A stretch of 53,395 nt of DNA from Sulfurovum sp. (GCA_012329065.1 JAAXPZ010000060.1:1-53395), one strand, 5' to 3'; positions 17,815-25,932 are shown, counted from the first letter of the stretch. The notes: generated by a model not told the origin, from the letters alone. Made by a program: numbers and translations.

Positions 17815-18506
17815 CTCATCCATCCTCTTTTTAAAGCTGATAGAGATATGTTAACCATAAGTGCAATAATAAACAAAACCATTCCAAGGGCTATGCCTGT
17901 AGTAAACTCTCCCTTTCCTGTCTCTAGAGCTATAGCTGTGGTTATAGTTCTAGTGTGATATTTGATATTGCCACCTACCATCATAGAGATTCCTATCTCT
18001 GTAACTATTCTGCCGTAGGCAGCAACTGCAGCTGTCATTAAACCAAATTTAACCTCACTTAGTGTTGTCAAAAGTACCTGCTTTTGCGTAGCTCCTAAGC
18101 CGATCAAAGTAGGATAAAGTCTTTTATCTACTGATTCTACCTGAGCAGCCGTCAAAGCGACGATAATAGGTAGCCCCAAAACAATCTGACCAAATGCGAT
18201 CGCCTTAAGGCTAAAAAGCAAATCAAACTCTCCAAGAGCACCACTCTGAGAAAATAGCGTATAAGCAATCAATCCAATCACCACAGTAGGCAGTGCCAAC
18301 AGTGTATCCACAACTGTTCGAATAACCTGCTTGCCTAGAAAATTATAATACCCAAGTACAAAACCAAGAGGCATACCAAGGATCAAGCTAACTGCCAAAG
18401 ACCAACTAGAGACTGTTAGTGTAGCTGTGATAGCTGAGTAGACACTAGGGTCACCTGAAGCAAGCAACTCTATTGCCTGAGAAAAACCATCAATAAATAG
18501 ACTCAT
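17811..18506 (-). CDS. tupB: Tungstate ABC transporter permease (TupB)
   Basis: A 231-residue permease with about five or six membrane segments and an EAA-type loop (IGLGATQKQVLLTTLSE). The segment GRIVTEIGISMMVGGNIKYHTRT is characteristic of TupB/WtpB-like permeases rather than sulfate or phosphate ones. It is overlapped by tupC and follows tupA at 53 bases. It would supply tungstate for the formate dehydrogenases encoded nearby. Confidence 0.9.
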   Translation of the reverse strand: MSLFIDGFSQAIELLASGDPSVYSAITATLTVSSWSLAVSLILGMPLGFVLGYYNFLGKQVIRTVVDTLLALPTVVIGLIAYTLFSQSGALGEFDLLFSLKAIAFGQIVLGLPIIVALTAAQVESVDKRLYPTLIGLGATQKQVLLTTLSEVKFGLMTAAVAAYGRIVTEIGISMMVGGNIKYHTRTITTAIALETGKGEFTTGIALGMVLFIIALMVNISLSALKRGWMR

Positions 18507-18559
18507 GCCTTTATACCTTTTGCCAACCTATGCCGTTTGTATGCGACATAGGGTTAAAA

Positions 18560-19426
18560 TTACTTACCTGCATTAGGTACATACAACTGCTGACCTAGTA
18601 GTCTGAAGTCACCAATATCTTTTTGTGTTTTCTCGGTAACTAGCCAGTCTGTAAGCTTTTTAGCTAAATTAGTTTTGACCTTCGGACACCTCTCTTTACT
18701 AATTGTGATAACACTATACTGATTAAAAAGCCCATTGCCCCCCTCTACAGTAATCTGCATACTATTGTTATCGCCTTTTTGGGACATATACTTGATCCAT
18801 GTTGCTCTGTCAGTCATTGTGTAGCCATTTTTTTCTGCTGCCATATTGATAGTCACTAACATACCTTGTCCTGTTTGCACATACCAATCGGACTTCTCGG
18901 GTACTGCCCCTACAGCTTTTTTCCAAAGTGAAATCTCTTTTTTATTGGTTCCAGAGTCGTCTCCGCGACTAAAAAATGGATTCTTTTTCTCTTTGATTAT
19001 TTTTAGAGCTTCATTTTGATTCATCCCGCTAACTTTGGCTGGGTCACTTTTGGGTCCCACTATCACAAAGTCATTGTACATTACCTGTCTTCTATCGGCA
19101 CCAAAGCCGCTGTCCACAAATTTCCTTTCTGACGCAGGTGCATGCACAAATAAAATATCAACATCACAATTTTCACCCATCTTAAGAGCCTTGCCCGTGC
19201 CAATAGCTACCCACTTGAGGGTAACCCCTGTATCCTTCGTGAACTTAGGCCCGAGATAATCAAGTAAACCAGTATTATCTGTACTTGTTGTAGTTGCCAT
19301 CATCAAAGCACCTGCGTCAGCTGTAGAAACTACATCTGTAGTGTCCTTTGTGCCTTCTGCCTGTAGTCCTGCTACTAATAGTAGTACCGTAGATATTGTA
19401 AATATTTTCAGTTTAGCTAGTTTCAT
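18560..19426 (-). CDS. tupA: Tungstate-binding periplasmic protein (TupA)
   Basis: A 288-residue binding protein with a signal peptide (hydrophobic core LKIFTISTVLLLVAGL, cut near QAEG). The mature N-terminus ATTTSTDNTGLLDYL is the TupA hallmark, as opposed to ModA (which lacks TTTST). DSGTNKKE contributes further ligand contacts. ATG 19424-19426 is preferred over an upstream start because AAGGAG is correctly spaced. TupA proteins are highly selective for tungstate over molybdate, which suggests tungsten-pterin formate dehydrogenases here. Confidence 0.93.
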   Translation of the reverse strand: MKLAKLKIFTISTVLLLVAGLQAEGTKDTTDVVSTADAGALMMATTTSTDNTGLLDYLGPKFTKDTGVTLKWVAIGTGKALKMGENCDVDILFVHAPASERKFVDSGFGADRRQVMYNDFVIVGPKSDPAKVSGMNQNEALKIIKEKKNPFFSRGDDSGTNKKEISLWKKAVGAVPEKSDWYVQTGQGMLVTINMAAEKNGYTMTDRATWIKYMSQKGDNNSMQITVEGGNGLFNQYSVITISKERCPKVKTNLAKKLTDWLVTEKTQKDIGDFRLLGQQLYVPNAGK

Positions 19427-19467
19427 TCTTTCTCCTTCTTTCGATTCATACACTAATACTCTTTCAG

Positions 19468-19524
19468 CTATTTTACTGATAGAGTTCCTCTTGGTTGCAC
19501 ATCTTTCATTACCTTAAACCACAT
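19468..19524 (-). CDS. Possible 18-residue leader peptide upstream of tupA
   Basis: ATG at 19522-19524 opens an 18-codon frame ending TAG at 19468. AAAGGAGGAG, the strongest ribosome site in the area, lies about 11 bases upstream. The peptide (starting MWFKVMKD) has no runs suggestive of amino-acid attenuation. It may be chance; I list it because a perfect Shine-Dalgarno sits in a leader with no other gene to serve. Confidence 0.25.
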   Translation of the reverse strand: MWFKVMKDVQPRGTLSVK

Positions 19525-19549
19525 CTATTGCCAGCTCCTCCTTTACTAA

Positions 19550-19573
19550 TATGTAATTTTTGCATATTACATA
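19550..19573. promoter_or_regulatory. Palindromic operator candidate upstream of tupA
   Basis: TATGTAAT (19550-19557) and ATTACATA (19566-19573) form a perfect 8-8-8 inverted repeat between the end of the ModE-like regulator gene and tupA. ModE-type regulators bind A/T-rich palindromes before oxyanion transporter genes, so autogenous control of tupABC by the adjacent regulator is likely, but the motif is not the E. coli ModE box. Confidence 0.5.
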
Positions 19574-19591
19574 GCCCGCGACTATTGTAAA

Positions 19592-20335
19592 TCAGTCACA
19601 CTTCTTCTTGTTTCTTGGCTTCAAAAATAGCTCTTTAAACCTTTCATTTGCAAACTCCTCAATCTCTTGCTGTAGTTGCCTATACCTCTTGATATAATAA
19701 TCCGCATCAGGTGTCAGTGTAGTTCCGCTATTCTCACCCGCTCCTTTCTGAGATACTACAAGTGCATCATCAAGATTCTTTTGTAGTATTTTGATGTGCG
19801 TCCAAGCCTTTTTATAATTCATGCCTAGCATTTTGGATGCTTTTGAGATAGAGCCATGATCTCTAATCAGTTCCAGTATCTCTGTTTTACCTTTGCCAAA
19901 AAGTAGCTCCCCGCCCTCGTTTTCTATCCAGCTTTTTGTCTTGACATAAAGTCGTTTTCTTTTTTTCTCTTTAAAGCAACCAAGCTCACAATAGATAACA
20001 TCAAGCCCACCTTTTTTAATGGCAGTTCTTACTGCCTTTAGATTGGATTTTTTTGCAAGTTCTCTGGCATCCTTACAATAAGTACGGTCCTTATCATCAC
20101 AAGTCTCATGGATATCCTCAAAAACTTCTTCCCTAAACTCACCCAAAGGCTGCTTACCAAACTGCCCTAAGTCACAAGCAGAGATACGCACATCTATCTC
20201 CTTGCTTCGATTGCCAACTTCCATCGGGCTGATACGAAGTTTATGGGCTACCTTAAAGGCACTAGCACAGGTTAGCTTACCATCCTCACACTGATATTTA
20301 TCGATTAGCTCATCCAGCTCTTTTTCTTTAGACAT
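19592..20335 (-). CDS. ModE-like transcriptional regulator with duplicated N-terminal Cys domain
   Basis: A 247-residue protein. The C-terminal third (about residues 145-215) is a ModE/LysR-type winged helix with GSISKASKMLGMNYKKAWTH and GENSGTTLTPDA. There are no molybdate-binding Mop domains after it. Instead the N-terminal 121 residues hold two similar repeats: C16-x6-C23...C54-DLGxF and C79-x7-C87...C116-ELGxF. The repeats suggest a metal or redox sensing module. The start overlaps fdhD by eight bases with GGAGAG upstream. It likely regulates tupABC and perhaps formate genes according to tungsten or redox state. Confidence 0.8.
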   Translation of the reverse strand: MSKEKELDELIDKYQCEDGKLTCASAFKVAHKLRISPMEVGNRSKEIDVRISACDLGQFGKQPLGEFREEVFEDIHETCDDKDRTYCKDARELAKKSNLKAVRTAIKKGGLDVIYCELGCFKEKKRKRLYVKTKSWIENEGGELLFGKGKTEILELIRDHGSISKASKMLGMNYKKAWTHIKILQKNLDDALVVSQKGAGENSGTTLTPDADYYIKRYRQLQQEIEEFANERFKELFLKPRNKKKCD

Positions 20336-21125
20336 AGATTCTCTCCGGTACTGAGTATATATTCATCTTGTTTCCTCTCACAAAGCCAAGCAGTGTCAAG
20401 TCAAAGTGTCTAGCTATATTCACTCCTCTACAGGTTGAGGCTGTTCTTGATGCCAAGATTGGAATCTGATGCATAACAGCTTTTGCCACCATTTCTGAAC
20501 TCAGTCTTCCGCTAACCATCAAAAAACATTTTCTTACATCAACTCCAGCAAGCCTAGCCTTGCCTACTGCTTTGTCTATGGTATTATGCTGAGCTATATC
20601 TTCACCTATAAAATAAGTATTTTCATCAAAATAGACTTTGGCGGTATGTACACAACCAGTCTGTTCATAGAGTGGGCATTGAGTATAGAACTTTGCCATC
20701 TCACAGGAGAGTAACTTTGCTTTGATTCGAAGGTCTGACCTTATAATCCCTGCTTCTATCGCTTTTGGCGAGATATGAGCACTGCTAGCCCTACCGCAGC
20801 CACTCACTATGACACCCTCTAAGTCAAGCCTATCAAGGCTATCTTCAACGATACTTGCTTTAACTATGGCTTCAAAATTTTTCTCTTCTTTTTCTTTGTC
20901 TATTATCTCTATCTTTGTTATATCTTTTACATCTTTTATGATGTTTTCGCTTATGAGATAACCGACAGTGAGCTCTTTGAGGTCAACCCTGACAGCCATC
21001 ATGGCTCCAATTCTCTTGCCATTAACTATTATGGTCAGCTTAACTTCCCTGATGACATTGTCTTCAACTTCGACTTTCTTTCCATCCATTATCTTTGTTA
21101 CTTTTGTCTCAAAAATCGTCCACAT
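20328..21125 (-). CDS. fdhD: FdhD, sulfurtransferase needed for formate dehydrogenase activity
   Basis: A 265-residue FdhD family protein. FdhD passes sulfur from a cysteine desulfurase to the bis-MGD cofactor of formate dehydrogenases. Family segments are visible: LTVGYLISENII near the N-terminal third, GCGRASS, the TGCVHTA motif, AQHNTIDKAVGKA, and the C-terminal VSGRLSSEMVAKA and SRTAST. E. coli FdhD uses a CxxC loop; here the equivalent SGCGRAS has only one Cys. The gene overlaps the regulator gene. A Crp/Fnr-type site and -10 box lie upstream. Confidence 0.95.
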   Translation of the reverse strand: MWTIFETKVTKIMDGKKVEVEDNVIREVKLTIIVNGKRIGAMMAVRVDLKELTVGYLISENIIKDVKDITKIEIIDKEKEEKNFEAIVKASIVEDSLDRLDLEGVIVSGCGRASSAHISPKAIEAGIIRSDLRIKAKLLSCEMAKFYTQCPLYEQTGCVHTAKVYFDENTYFIGEDIAQHNTIDKAVGKARLAGVDVRKCFLMVSGRLSSEMVAKAVMHQIPILASRTASTCRGVNIARHFDLTLLGFVRGNKMNIYSVPERIYV

Positions 21126-21164
21126 ACTTCCAAGCCTTTCTGTATAAATTCAACTTAATATGCA

Positions 21165-21206
21165 ATTATAGCATATTTAATTTTCCTAGTTGTCATGTAG
21201 CTGACA
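21165..21206 (-). promoter_or_regulatory. fdhD promoter with Crp/Fnr-type operator
   Basis: The palindrome TGTCA-N6-TGACA at 21191-21206 is centred at 21198.5. A minus-strand TATAAT occupies 21165-21170, giving an expected start near 21158. The palindrome centre then lies about 40.5 bases upstream, the class II activator position. The same palindrome recurs before fdhF with almost the same geometry. Confidence 0.65.
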
Positions 21207-21217
21207 TTTATGTAATA

Positions 21218-21442
21218 TTATTTCTCTATCTTTTCCACTCTATCTATAGGTACATGTTTGTTCTCAAGCAACTTTAATGCCTCTGCGATATCCAAAGTAG
21301 ATAGCTTTAGGCATGATCCGCACTCTGCACTAATATCTCTAGGCACAGTTACCGCATTACAATCAATACCTGCATCCTTGAGTACATTTTCTGCCCATGC
21401 AGTATAGTTGGATGAATAGAACAGTATATAAGTGCTCATCAT
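21218..21442 (-). CDS. Se/S carrier-like protein (DUF3343)
   Basis: A 74-residue protein with the DUF3343 layout: an N-terminal strand (TYILFYSSNYTAWAEN), a middle RDISAECGSCLKLS segment holding two cysteines (CGSC), and a C-terminal helix. Pfam describes the family as putative Se/S carriers, and members often accompany selD or a class V desulfurase. It overlaps the desulfurase gene (ATGA), so the two are translated together. An inferred role is to accept Se or S from the desulfurase and deliver it to SelD or FdhD. Confidence 0.8.
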   Translation of the reverse strand: MMSTYILFYSSNYTAWAENVLKDAGIDCNAVTVPRDISAECGSCLKLSTLDIAEALKLLENKHVPIDRVEKIEK

Positions 21443-22614
21443 CTACACTTAATCTCTTTAAGTGCCTCTATAGCTTTTTCTACTTGCCATAATTCGTTAA
21501 AATAGCTGAAGCTGAACCGAACTGTCCCTGACGGGAAAGTGCCTATTCTTTTGTGTGTCAAAGGTGAGCAGTGCAGTCCCTGTCTACTCATAATATTATA
21601 TTCTTCTGACAGTATCTGAGTGATTGTAGAGCATGGGATATTTTTTATTACAAAACTAACTACAGCTCTTTTGTCTTTTGTAGTGTAAACTTTGAGTCCT
21701 TTTATTTCTCTTGCTCTACTGATAAAATATCTTTTCAGACCATCTTTTTTGTTGCCTATGTCGTTTCCATGCTCCCCTATAAAATCTATGGCTTTACCCA
21801 AAGCAGCAATAGCAGGGACATTGGGTGTGCCACTCTCAAAAATATCTGGCAAAAAAGTAGGCTGAGTAATGGCATCTGATAAGCTTCCTGTGCCCCCTTC
21901 TTTGAGGGGTTTTATTCTCCTATAGTCAAATGAATCGTTGATAATCATAGCCCCTACTCCCATCGGACCCAGCATTGATTTATGCCCAGTGAGACAGAGG
22001 ATATCTATATGTTCTTTGTTGATATCGATATCACAAGAGCCTGCTGATTGTGAGGCATCTACGATAGAAACAATATCATTCTTTCTGCACCACCTACATA
22101 CTTTCAAAAGATTTTGAGTCGCCCCTGTGACATTTGAAGCATGATTGATAACTAAAAGCTTAGTATCACCCCTTCTGGCATCTTCAAGTTCATCAATACT
22201 GATAACACCATTTCTGTTTCCTTGCAGTATATCTACCTCTATGATGCCATCATCCTGAAGCCTCATCAGTGGTCTTATAGTGCTATTGTGCTCAAGAGAT
22301 GTAGTAATGACATGCAAACCTTTGTATGCAAAGCCTTTGATAGCAAGATTGAGTACAGATGTTGCATTCATGTCAAAAATAACACGCATTGGGTTTTCTG
22401 TTCCAAAATATTTAGCTAGCTTCATTCTTGTATCAAAAAGGATTTGTCCTGCCTTGATAGAAAGCTTATGTCCTGATCTTCCTGGATTGGCAGCATAGCC
22501 AATCATACACTCTGACATGGCCTCTATCACTGATAGAGGTTTTGGAAAAGTGCTAGCAGCATTATCAAAATAAATAACATTACTCTCATGCTCTAGTGAT
22601 GAAACAAACATCAT
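21439..22614 (-). CDS. Class V aminotransferase, cysteine desulfurase family
   Basis: A 391-residue PLP enzyme. The PLP lysine is in LTGHKSMLGPMGVGAM, the substrate/PLP segment in HNSTIRPL, and the catalytic Cys in SRQGLHCSPLTH near residue 345. The N-terminus VIYFDNAASTFPKP is typical. The sequence style (SRQGLHCSPLAHKxxGT...GTVRFSF) is that of the EF2568-type desulfurases associated with selenium and molybdenum enzymes rather than housekeeping IscS. Downstream partners are the Se/S carrier-like protein and fdhD, suggesting it supplies S or Se to them. Confidence 0.88.
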   Translation of the reverse strand: MMFVSSLEHESNVIYFDNAASTFPKPLSVIEAMSECMIGYAANPGRSGHKLSIKAGQILFDTRMKLAKYFGTENPMRVIFDMNATSVLNLAIKGFAYKGLHVITTSLEHNSTIRPLMRLQDDGIIEVDILQGNRNGVISIDELEDARRGDTKLLVINHASNVTGATQNLLKVCRWCRKNDIVSIVDASQSAGSCDIDINKEHIDILCLTGHKSMLGPMGVGAMIINDSFDYRRIKPLKEGGTGSLSDAITQPTFLPDIFESGTPNVPAIAALGKAIDFIGEHGNDIGNKKDGLKRYFISRAREIKGLKVYTTKDKRAVVSFVIKNIPCSTITQILSEEYNIMSRQGLHCSPLTHKRIGTFPSGTVRFSFSYFNELWQVEKAIEALKEIKCR

Positions 22615-22671
22615 ATAACCTTTGTTTTATTTGTCACTTTATGCTTCGCTTGCTTATCAAGCAGAGCATAA

Positions 22672-22706
22672 AAAAACAATCAATCTACCGCCCAAAAAAG
22701 GCGGTA
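22672..22706 (-). terminator. Putative terminator of the selenoperoxiredoxin gene
   Basis: TACCGCC (22686-22692) pairs with GGCGGTA (22700-22706) around a loop of seven bases; a run of seven T on the minus strand follows nine bases later. It is five bases beyond the stop codon. The gap before the T-run weakens the call. Confidence 0.45.
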
Positions 22707-22710
22707 AAAC

Positions 22711-23325
22711 TTAAGACTGTATCTCTTCTAGTGTGATATAGTCACCAACTCTTCCTGTCATTTTTTCGGCATCTGTGTGCACTGGCAGTGTTTTTTTGCC
22801 AGGTCTCCAATTTGCAGGACACACCTCACCCGTAGCAGCTACATGCAAAAATGCCTCTACTTGTCTGAGGAATTCATTTACATTTCTACCTACAGGTGGT
22901 GTCAGCACCTCTTGTGCCAAGACTGTTCCCTCTGGGTTGATTAGAAACCTACCCCTGATGGCCACACCCTCTTCTTCTAGATATACACCAAAAGCTGAAG
23001 CAACTTTGCCGTTGCCATCTGCTCCCATCATCTGTGCAAAGTCTTCCATAAGCGGCTCTGTCTCCACAAATCTTTTGTGTGAAAACTTGGAGTCGCATGA
23101 AACGACCAATAACTCTACACCCAACTTTTTAAATTTATGTGATACTGCATTCACGGCAGCCAGTTCTGTGGGTCAAACGAAAGTAAAATCTCCTGGATAA
23201 AAGCAAATAGTCCACCATTTGCCCTTGTAGTCTTCACTACTAACAGTGGTATATTTTCCGCTTACTGGATCATAAGCATCAAGCTTAAATTCTGGTGCTT
23301 GTCTGGTAACTAATGTAGTACTCAT
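22711..23325 (-). CDS. AhpC-type peroxiredoxin with selenocysteine at the peroxidatic position
   Basis: Two fragments in one frame are joined by a TGA at 23173-23175. The upstream part ends FYPGDFTFV and the downstream part resumes PTELAAVN, so the UGA stands exactly where AhpC proteins have the peroxidatic Cys (FTFVCPTEL). The protein is 204 residues with Sec51 and resolving Cys169 in GEVCPANW, a typical 2-Cys layout. It would reduce peroxides with a selenol. ATG 23323-23325 has AAAGGAG upstream. A hairpin at 23144-23160 fits a SECIS. Selenocysteine peroxiredoxins are known (Eubacterium acidaminophilum PrxU). Confidence 0.92.
23144..23160 (-). promoter_or_regulatory. Putative SECIS hairpin of the selenoperoxiredoxin
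   Basis: Counting from the U of UGA, bases 15-19 and 27-31 form a stem (CTGC/GCAG plus a G-U) with loop CGTGAAT at 20-26. The position is the same as in the two formate dehydrogenase genes, though the loop sequence differs. Confidence 0.45.
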
Positions 23326-23484
23326 TATAACTCCTTTAATATAGTATAACTCAATCCTCACAATCTCAAATTGTGAGGAGCCAATTATACCTAATTAGAA
23401 TTCCCGAATGGAAACAAATCCAAACGGAAATCTTCTCACTGCAGTATTATCATAAAATACTACTTCATGGCTTTTCTAGCATTA

Positions 23485-24021
23485 TTATTTGGCTGGACTA
23501 TAAGGAAGTGATGAGTGGTGTACATTTATACGCAAATTTCCCTTGCTGTCTTTGACATACCCAAATGTGTATTCGACCTTTACTTCATCATCTGTGCCTG
23601 CTACTGTAAAAAAGTAGTTGCCCATAGCAACAGCTGAATCACTATCTGTAATGATTCCTGCACTCTCAAATCTTACTTTACTCCAAGGCTTAATCGCAAA
23701 TCCATGATCTTCTTTTTCCACACCTTTTACAAAATATGAGAGTGCATTTTTTGGTGTTTCTCTAAACTGCTTATTGGCAGCTAGTGTAGGCTTAAATAGC
23801 ACAGTACCATTCTTGTAATTATAGAGAGTGTCAAGAGTTTTTTGTGCCTCTGCTACATAATCACCTTTATCTGTATAGGCTTTGCCGATTGCGACAATAG
23901 CATTTCCCCAGCTTTTTTGTGCATCTACAACTTCGCTCTTAGTGATTCCAGACCCAGCATTCGCAACTGATAGAGTACATAAACTTAATGCTGTAACAGC
24001 TAATATCTTCATTTTCTTCAT
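23485..24021 (-). CDS. Periplasmic NTF2-like protein of unknown function
   Basis: A 178-residue protein with a Sec signal peptide cut after VANA. The mature part begins with a helix (TKSEVVDAQKSWGNAIVAIGKAY) and then alternates strands with AMGNYFFTVAGT and KVEYTFGYVKDSKGNLRI. This is the layout of NTF2/SnoaL-like proteins and the CaMKII-association-domain group found in proteobacterial periplasms. Such proteins are sometimes mislabelled phosphoribosyl-AMP cyclohydrolase. No catalytic residues can be assigned. It stands alone upstream of the peroxiredoxin. Confidence 0.7.
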   Translation of the reverse strand: MKKMKILAVTALSLCTLSVANAGSGITKSEVVDAQKSWGNAIVAIGKAYTDKGDYVAEAQKTLDTLYNYKNGTVLFKPTLAANKQFRETPKNALSYFVKGVEKEDHGFAIKPWSKVRFESAGIITDSDSAVAMGNYFFTVAGTDDEVKVEYTFGYVKDSKGNLRINVHHSSLPYSPAK

Positions 24022-24107
24022 TTTTTATCCTTTTCTATATGAAAATTTTACTTTTCTGATATAATGCTTTTGAAGTTTTAAAAACCTACTGATGGTTACT
24101 TCAAAAG

Positions 24108-24129
24108 CGACACTATTCTCGTAGTGTCG
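24108..24129. terminator. Hairpin terminator after the formate hydrogenlyase operon
   Basis: CGACACTA (24108-24115) and TAGTGTCG (24122-24129) form a perfect eight-pair stem with loop TTCTCG. Short T-runs flank it on both strands. It is the only strong hairpin between focA and the NTF2-like gene and probably terminates the minus-strand operon. The remainder of 24022-24262 shows no gene. Confidence 0.55.
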
Positions 24130-24262
24130 TTTGATATATCATGAAAGTATTTCCTAAAAGATGACATAAAATCATCAACATAAAACTAACTTCCCTAATT
24201 CAAATTATATGAATTAAAATTTTGGACTTACATCACTAATGAATGCCAAAAAAAACTAAAAC

Positions 24263-25111
24263 CTACTCTGCCATGTCTGGCTTGTGAGACATAAAGCCAA
24301 GAACACCTACAAAAAACAAACCACCAACAATATTACCCAGTGTTACGGGAACTAGATTGCTAACCAAAAATCCTTGTATATTGAGGTTACCCAACTTTTC
24401 AACAGTTGTCTTGCCTAGTTGTGCCACGCTCTCGAGAGTAGCTCCATCTATAGCAAGATAGTGTGCTTTTGCTATAAGTGCTTCAGTAATGATAAACATA
24501 TTGGCAACGCAGTGCTCATAACCAGAGCCAACAAACGCCGCTATTAAGAACATAATCCCTAATATCTTTCCAGCTGTATCTTTTGCTGCAATTGCTGTCC
24601 AGATAGCCATACAAACAAAGACATTACAAAAGATTCCTCTTATAAATGCTTCCATGAAACTCAAAGATGTTTTAGCAGCTCCAAGACCGACAAACATTTT
24701 CAATATAGCACCTTCATATTTTCCACCTGGCAATCCAGATTCATAGTACATATATGCTAGTAAAACAGAACCAACAAAGTTGAAAATAAAGACAATTACC
24801 CAATAGTTGATCATTTTTCCATATGATAATTTATGTTCTATAGCAGTAACTCCAGACAATATGGAACCAGTAAAGAGATGTCCTCCAAAGAAAACAACCA
24901 TCATAAGTCCCGTGGAGAAGGCAATACCTCCAACAAAGTTTTTAATCCCTGGGGTTTCTATACCCACAGTTGCATGTGCCCAAAATATATCGCCCATTGC
25001 GATTGATCCACCTGCCATAATAGCAAGCATAATAACACTCATCATAGGCATATTCGCCTTATGTCCAGATCCTCCTGATACCGCTTTTGCGGCTTCTGCT
25101 GGTGATAACAT
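24263..25111 (-). CDS. focA: Formate channel/transporter (FocA-type FNT protein)
   Basis: A 282-residue member of the formate/nitrite transporter family with six membrane helices. FNT features include MAGGSIAMGDIFW, the GGIAFSTGLMMVVFFGGHLFTG helix break, LYAYM-type helix 3, and NVFVCMAIW in helix 4. Start ATG has AGGAG upstream. It is the last gene of the formate hydrogenlyase operon, three bases after the protease gene, as E. coli places focB after hyf. It probably moves formate into or out of the cytoplasm for FdhF. Confidence 0.95.
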   Translation of the reverse strand: MLSPAEAAKAVSGGSGHKANMPMMSVIMLAIMAGGSIAMGDIFWAHATVGIETPGIKNFVGGIAFSTGLMMVVFFGGHLFTGSILSGVTAIEHKLSYGKMINYWVIVFIFNFVGSVLLAYMYYESGLPGGKYEGAILKMFVGLGAAKTSLSFMEAFIRGIFCNVFVCMAIWTAIAAKDTAGKILGIMFLIAAFVGSGYEHCVANMFIITEALIAKAHYLAIDGATLESVAQLGKTTVEKLGNLNIQGFLVSNLVPVTLGNIVGGLFFVGVLGFMSHKPDMAE

Positions 25112-25114
25112 ATT

Positions 25115-25582
25115 TTACTCCTCTTTCTTTTCTTTATTTGCATCGAAAATATCATCTATTTCTCTAAGCTTGTCCAGTGCCTTTACAGCTGTCTCTTTTG
25201 CTTCTTTGGAAAGCTCTGGATTGATCTCAAGTATATTTTCGATATCTACATTAAGTCCTAAAAATAGAACCGCCTCACAAAATCCTCTAAGATAACTTAG
25301 AAGTATTGGCATCGGGAGATTATGGGTTGTGTACATATAGTCCCTATCATCACTGATGTCTATTACCTCTACACTACCCACCTTCATACCAGTCATAGCA
25401 TCTGCTACAACCACTAGGTCGGGTGCATATTCTCTAATGGCATGAAATTCGCTCTCTGGCGTATCTTCTCCATATAATACTTTCCAGTCAAAATCCTCCT
25501 TTTCTATGAGATTTCCAAGATATGGTGCAACACCATCATCTCCTCTAAGTGGGTTACCTACTACAAGAATAGCTTTTTTCAT
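25115..25582 (-). CDS. hycI: Hydrogenase maturation endopeptidase (HycI-like)
   Basis: A 155-residue protease of the HycI/HyaD family that trims the C-terminus of the nickel-loaded large subunit. The N-terminus AILVVGNPLRGDDGVAPYL and the downstream DAMTGMKVGSVEVID match the family, with acidic Ni contacts at Asp in GDDG and in VVADAM. ATG 25580-25582 with AAGGAAG upstream is preferred over an earlier in-frame start. Its substrate HyfG in this operon retains the expected tail. It overlaps the preceding gene slightly. Confidence 0.92.
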   Translation of the reverse strand: MKKAILVVGNPLRGDDGVAPYLGNLIEKEDFDWKVLYGEDTPESEFHAIREYAPDLVVVADAMTGMKVGSVEVIDISDDRDYMYTTHNLPMPILLSYLRGFCEAVLFLGLNVDIENILEINPELSKEAKETAVKALDKLREIDDIFDANKEKKEE

Positions 25583-25932
25583 ATAGGCTTCCTTATAACG
25601 ATATACCCCTCTTTTAGCGAACATATAAGATCTTTTAGCTTGCTCTCATACATATCTTTTTCCAGTTTCTGAGCATGCTCTCTATATATTTCTATCTCAA
25701 AATATTTTGTCAAATTTCCTAGCTTGAATTGGGTATATTCTCCAGATTTTTTGACAACATCCATATATTCATCTTCTTCTATATCCATAACCTTCTCTAC
25801 AAAATCAACCGTTCCTATCCCATGACCCACTGAGGCACAAAAAGTTTTGACCTGTTCCAGATGTTTAGGTAACTTCTTGGAGGGGTCAATCCTTCTTTGG
25901 GTTAGTCTACAAATCTCAACTATAGACTTCAT
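25579..25932 (-). CDS. HycH/HyfJ-like formate hydrogenlyase maturation protein
   Basis: A 117-residue protein whose centre [19 protein letters not shown] parallels the YSLAIGHHLGVIDCLE region of E. coli HycH. The C-terminus EGYIVIRKP resembles its IYLMVRRL ending. HycH is needed for hydrogenase 3 maturation in E. coli, with an ill-defined role. Position between the small subunit and the protease supports this. The protein is somewhat shorter than HycH (136). Confidence 0.7.
   Translation of the reverse strand: MKSIVEICRLTQRRIDPSKKLPKHLEQVKTFCASVGHGIGTVDFVEKVMDIEEDEYMDVVKKSGEYTQFKLGNLTKYFEIEIYREHAQKLEKDMYESKLKDLICSLKEGYIVIRKPI

Noticed and set aside
22645-22675. Hairpin ATGCT...AGCAT between the desulfurase and peroxiredoxin genes as a plus-strand terminator
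   Set aside because: It is followed by an A-run on the plus strand, not T, and no plus-strand gene ends there.
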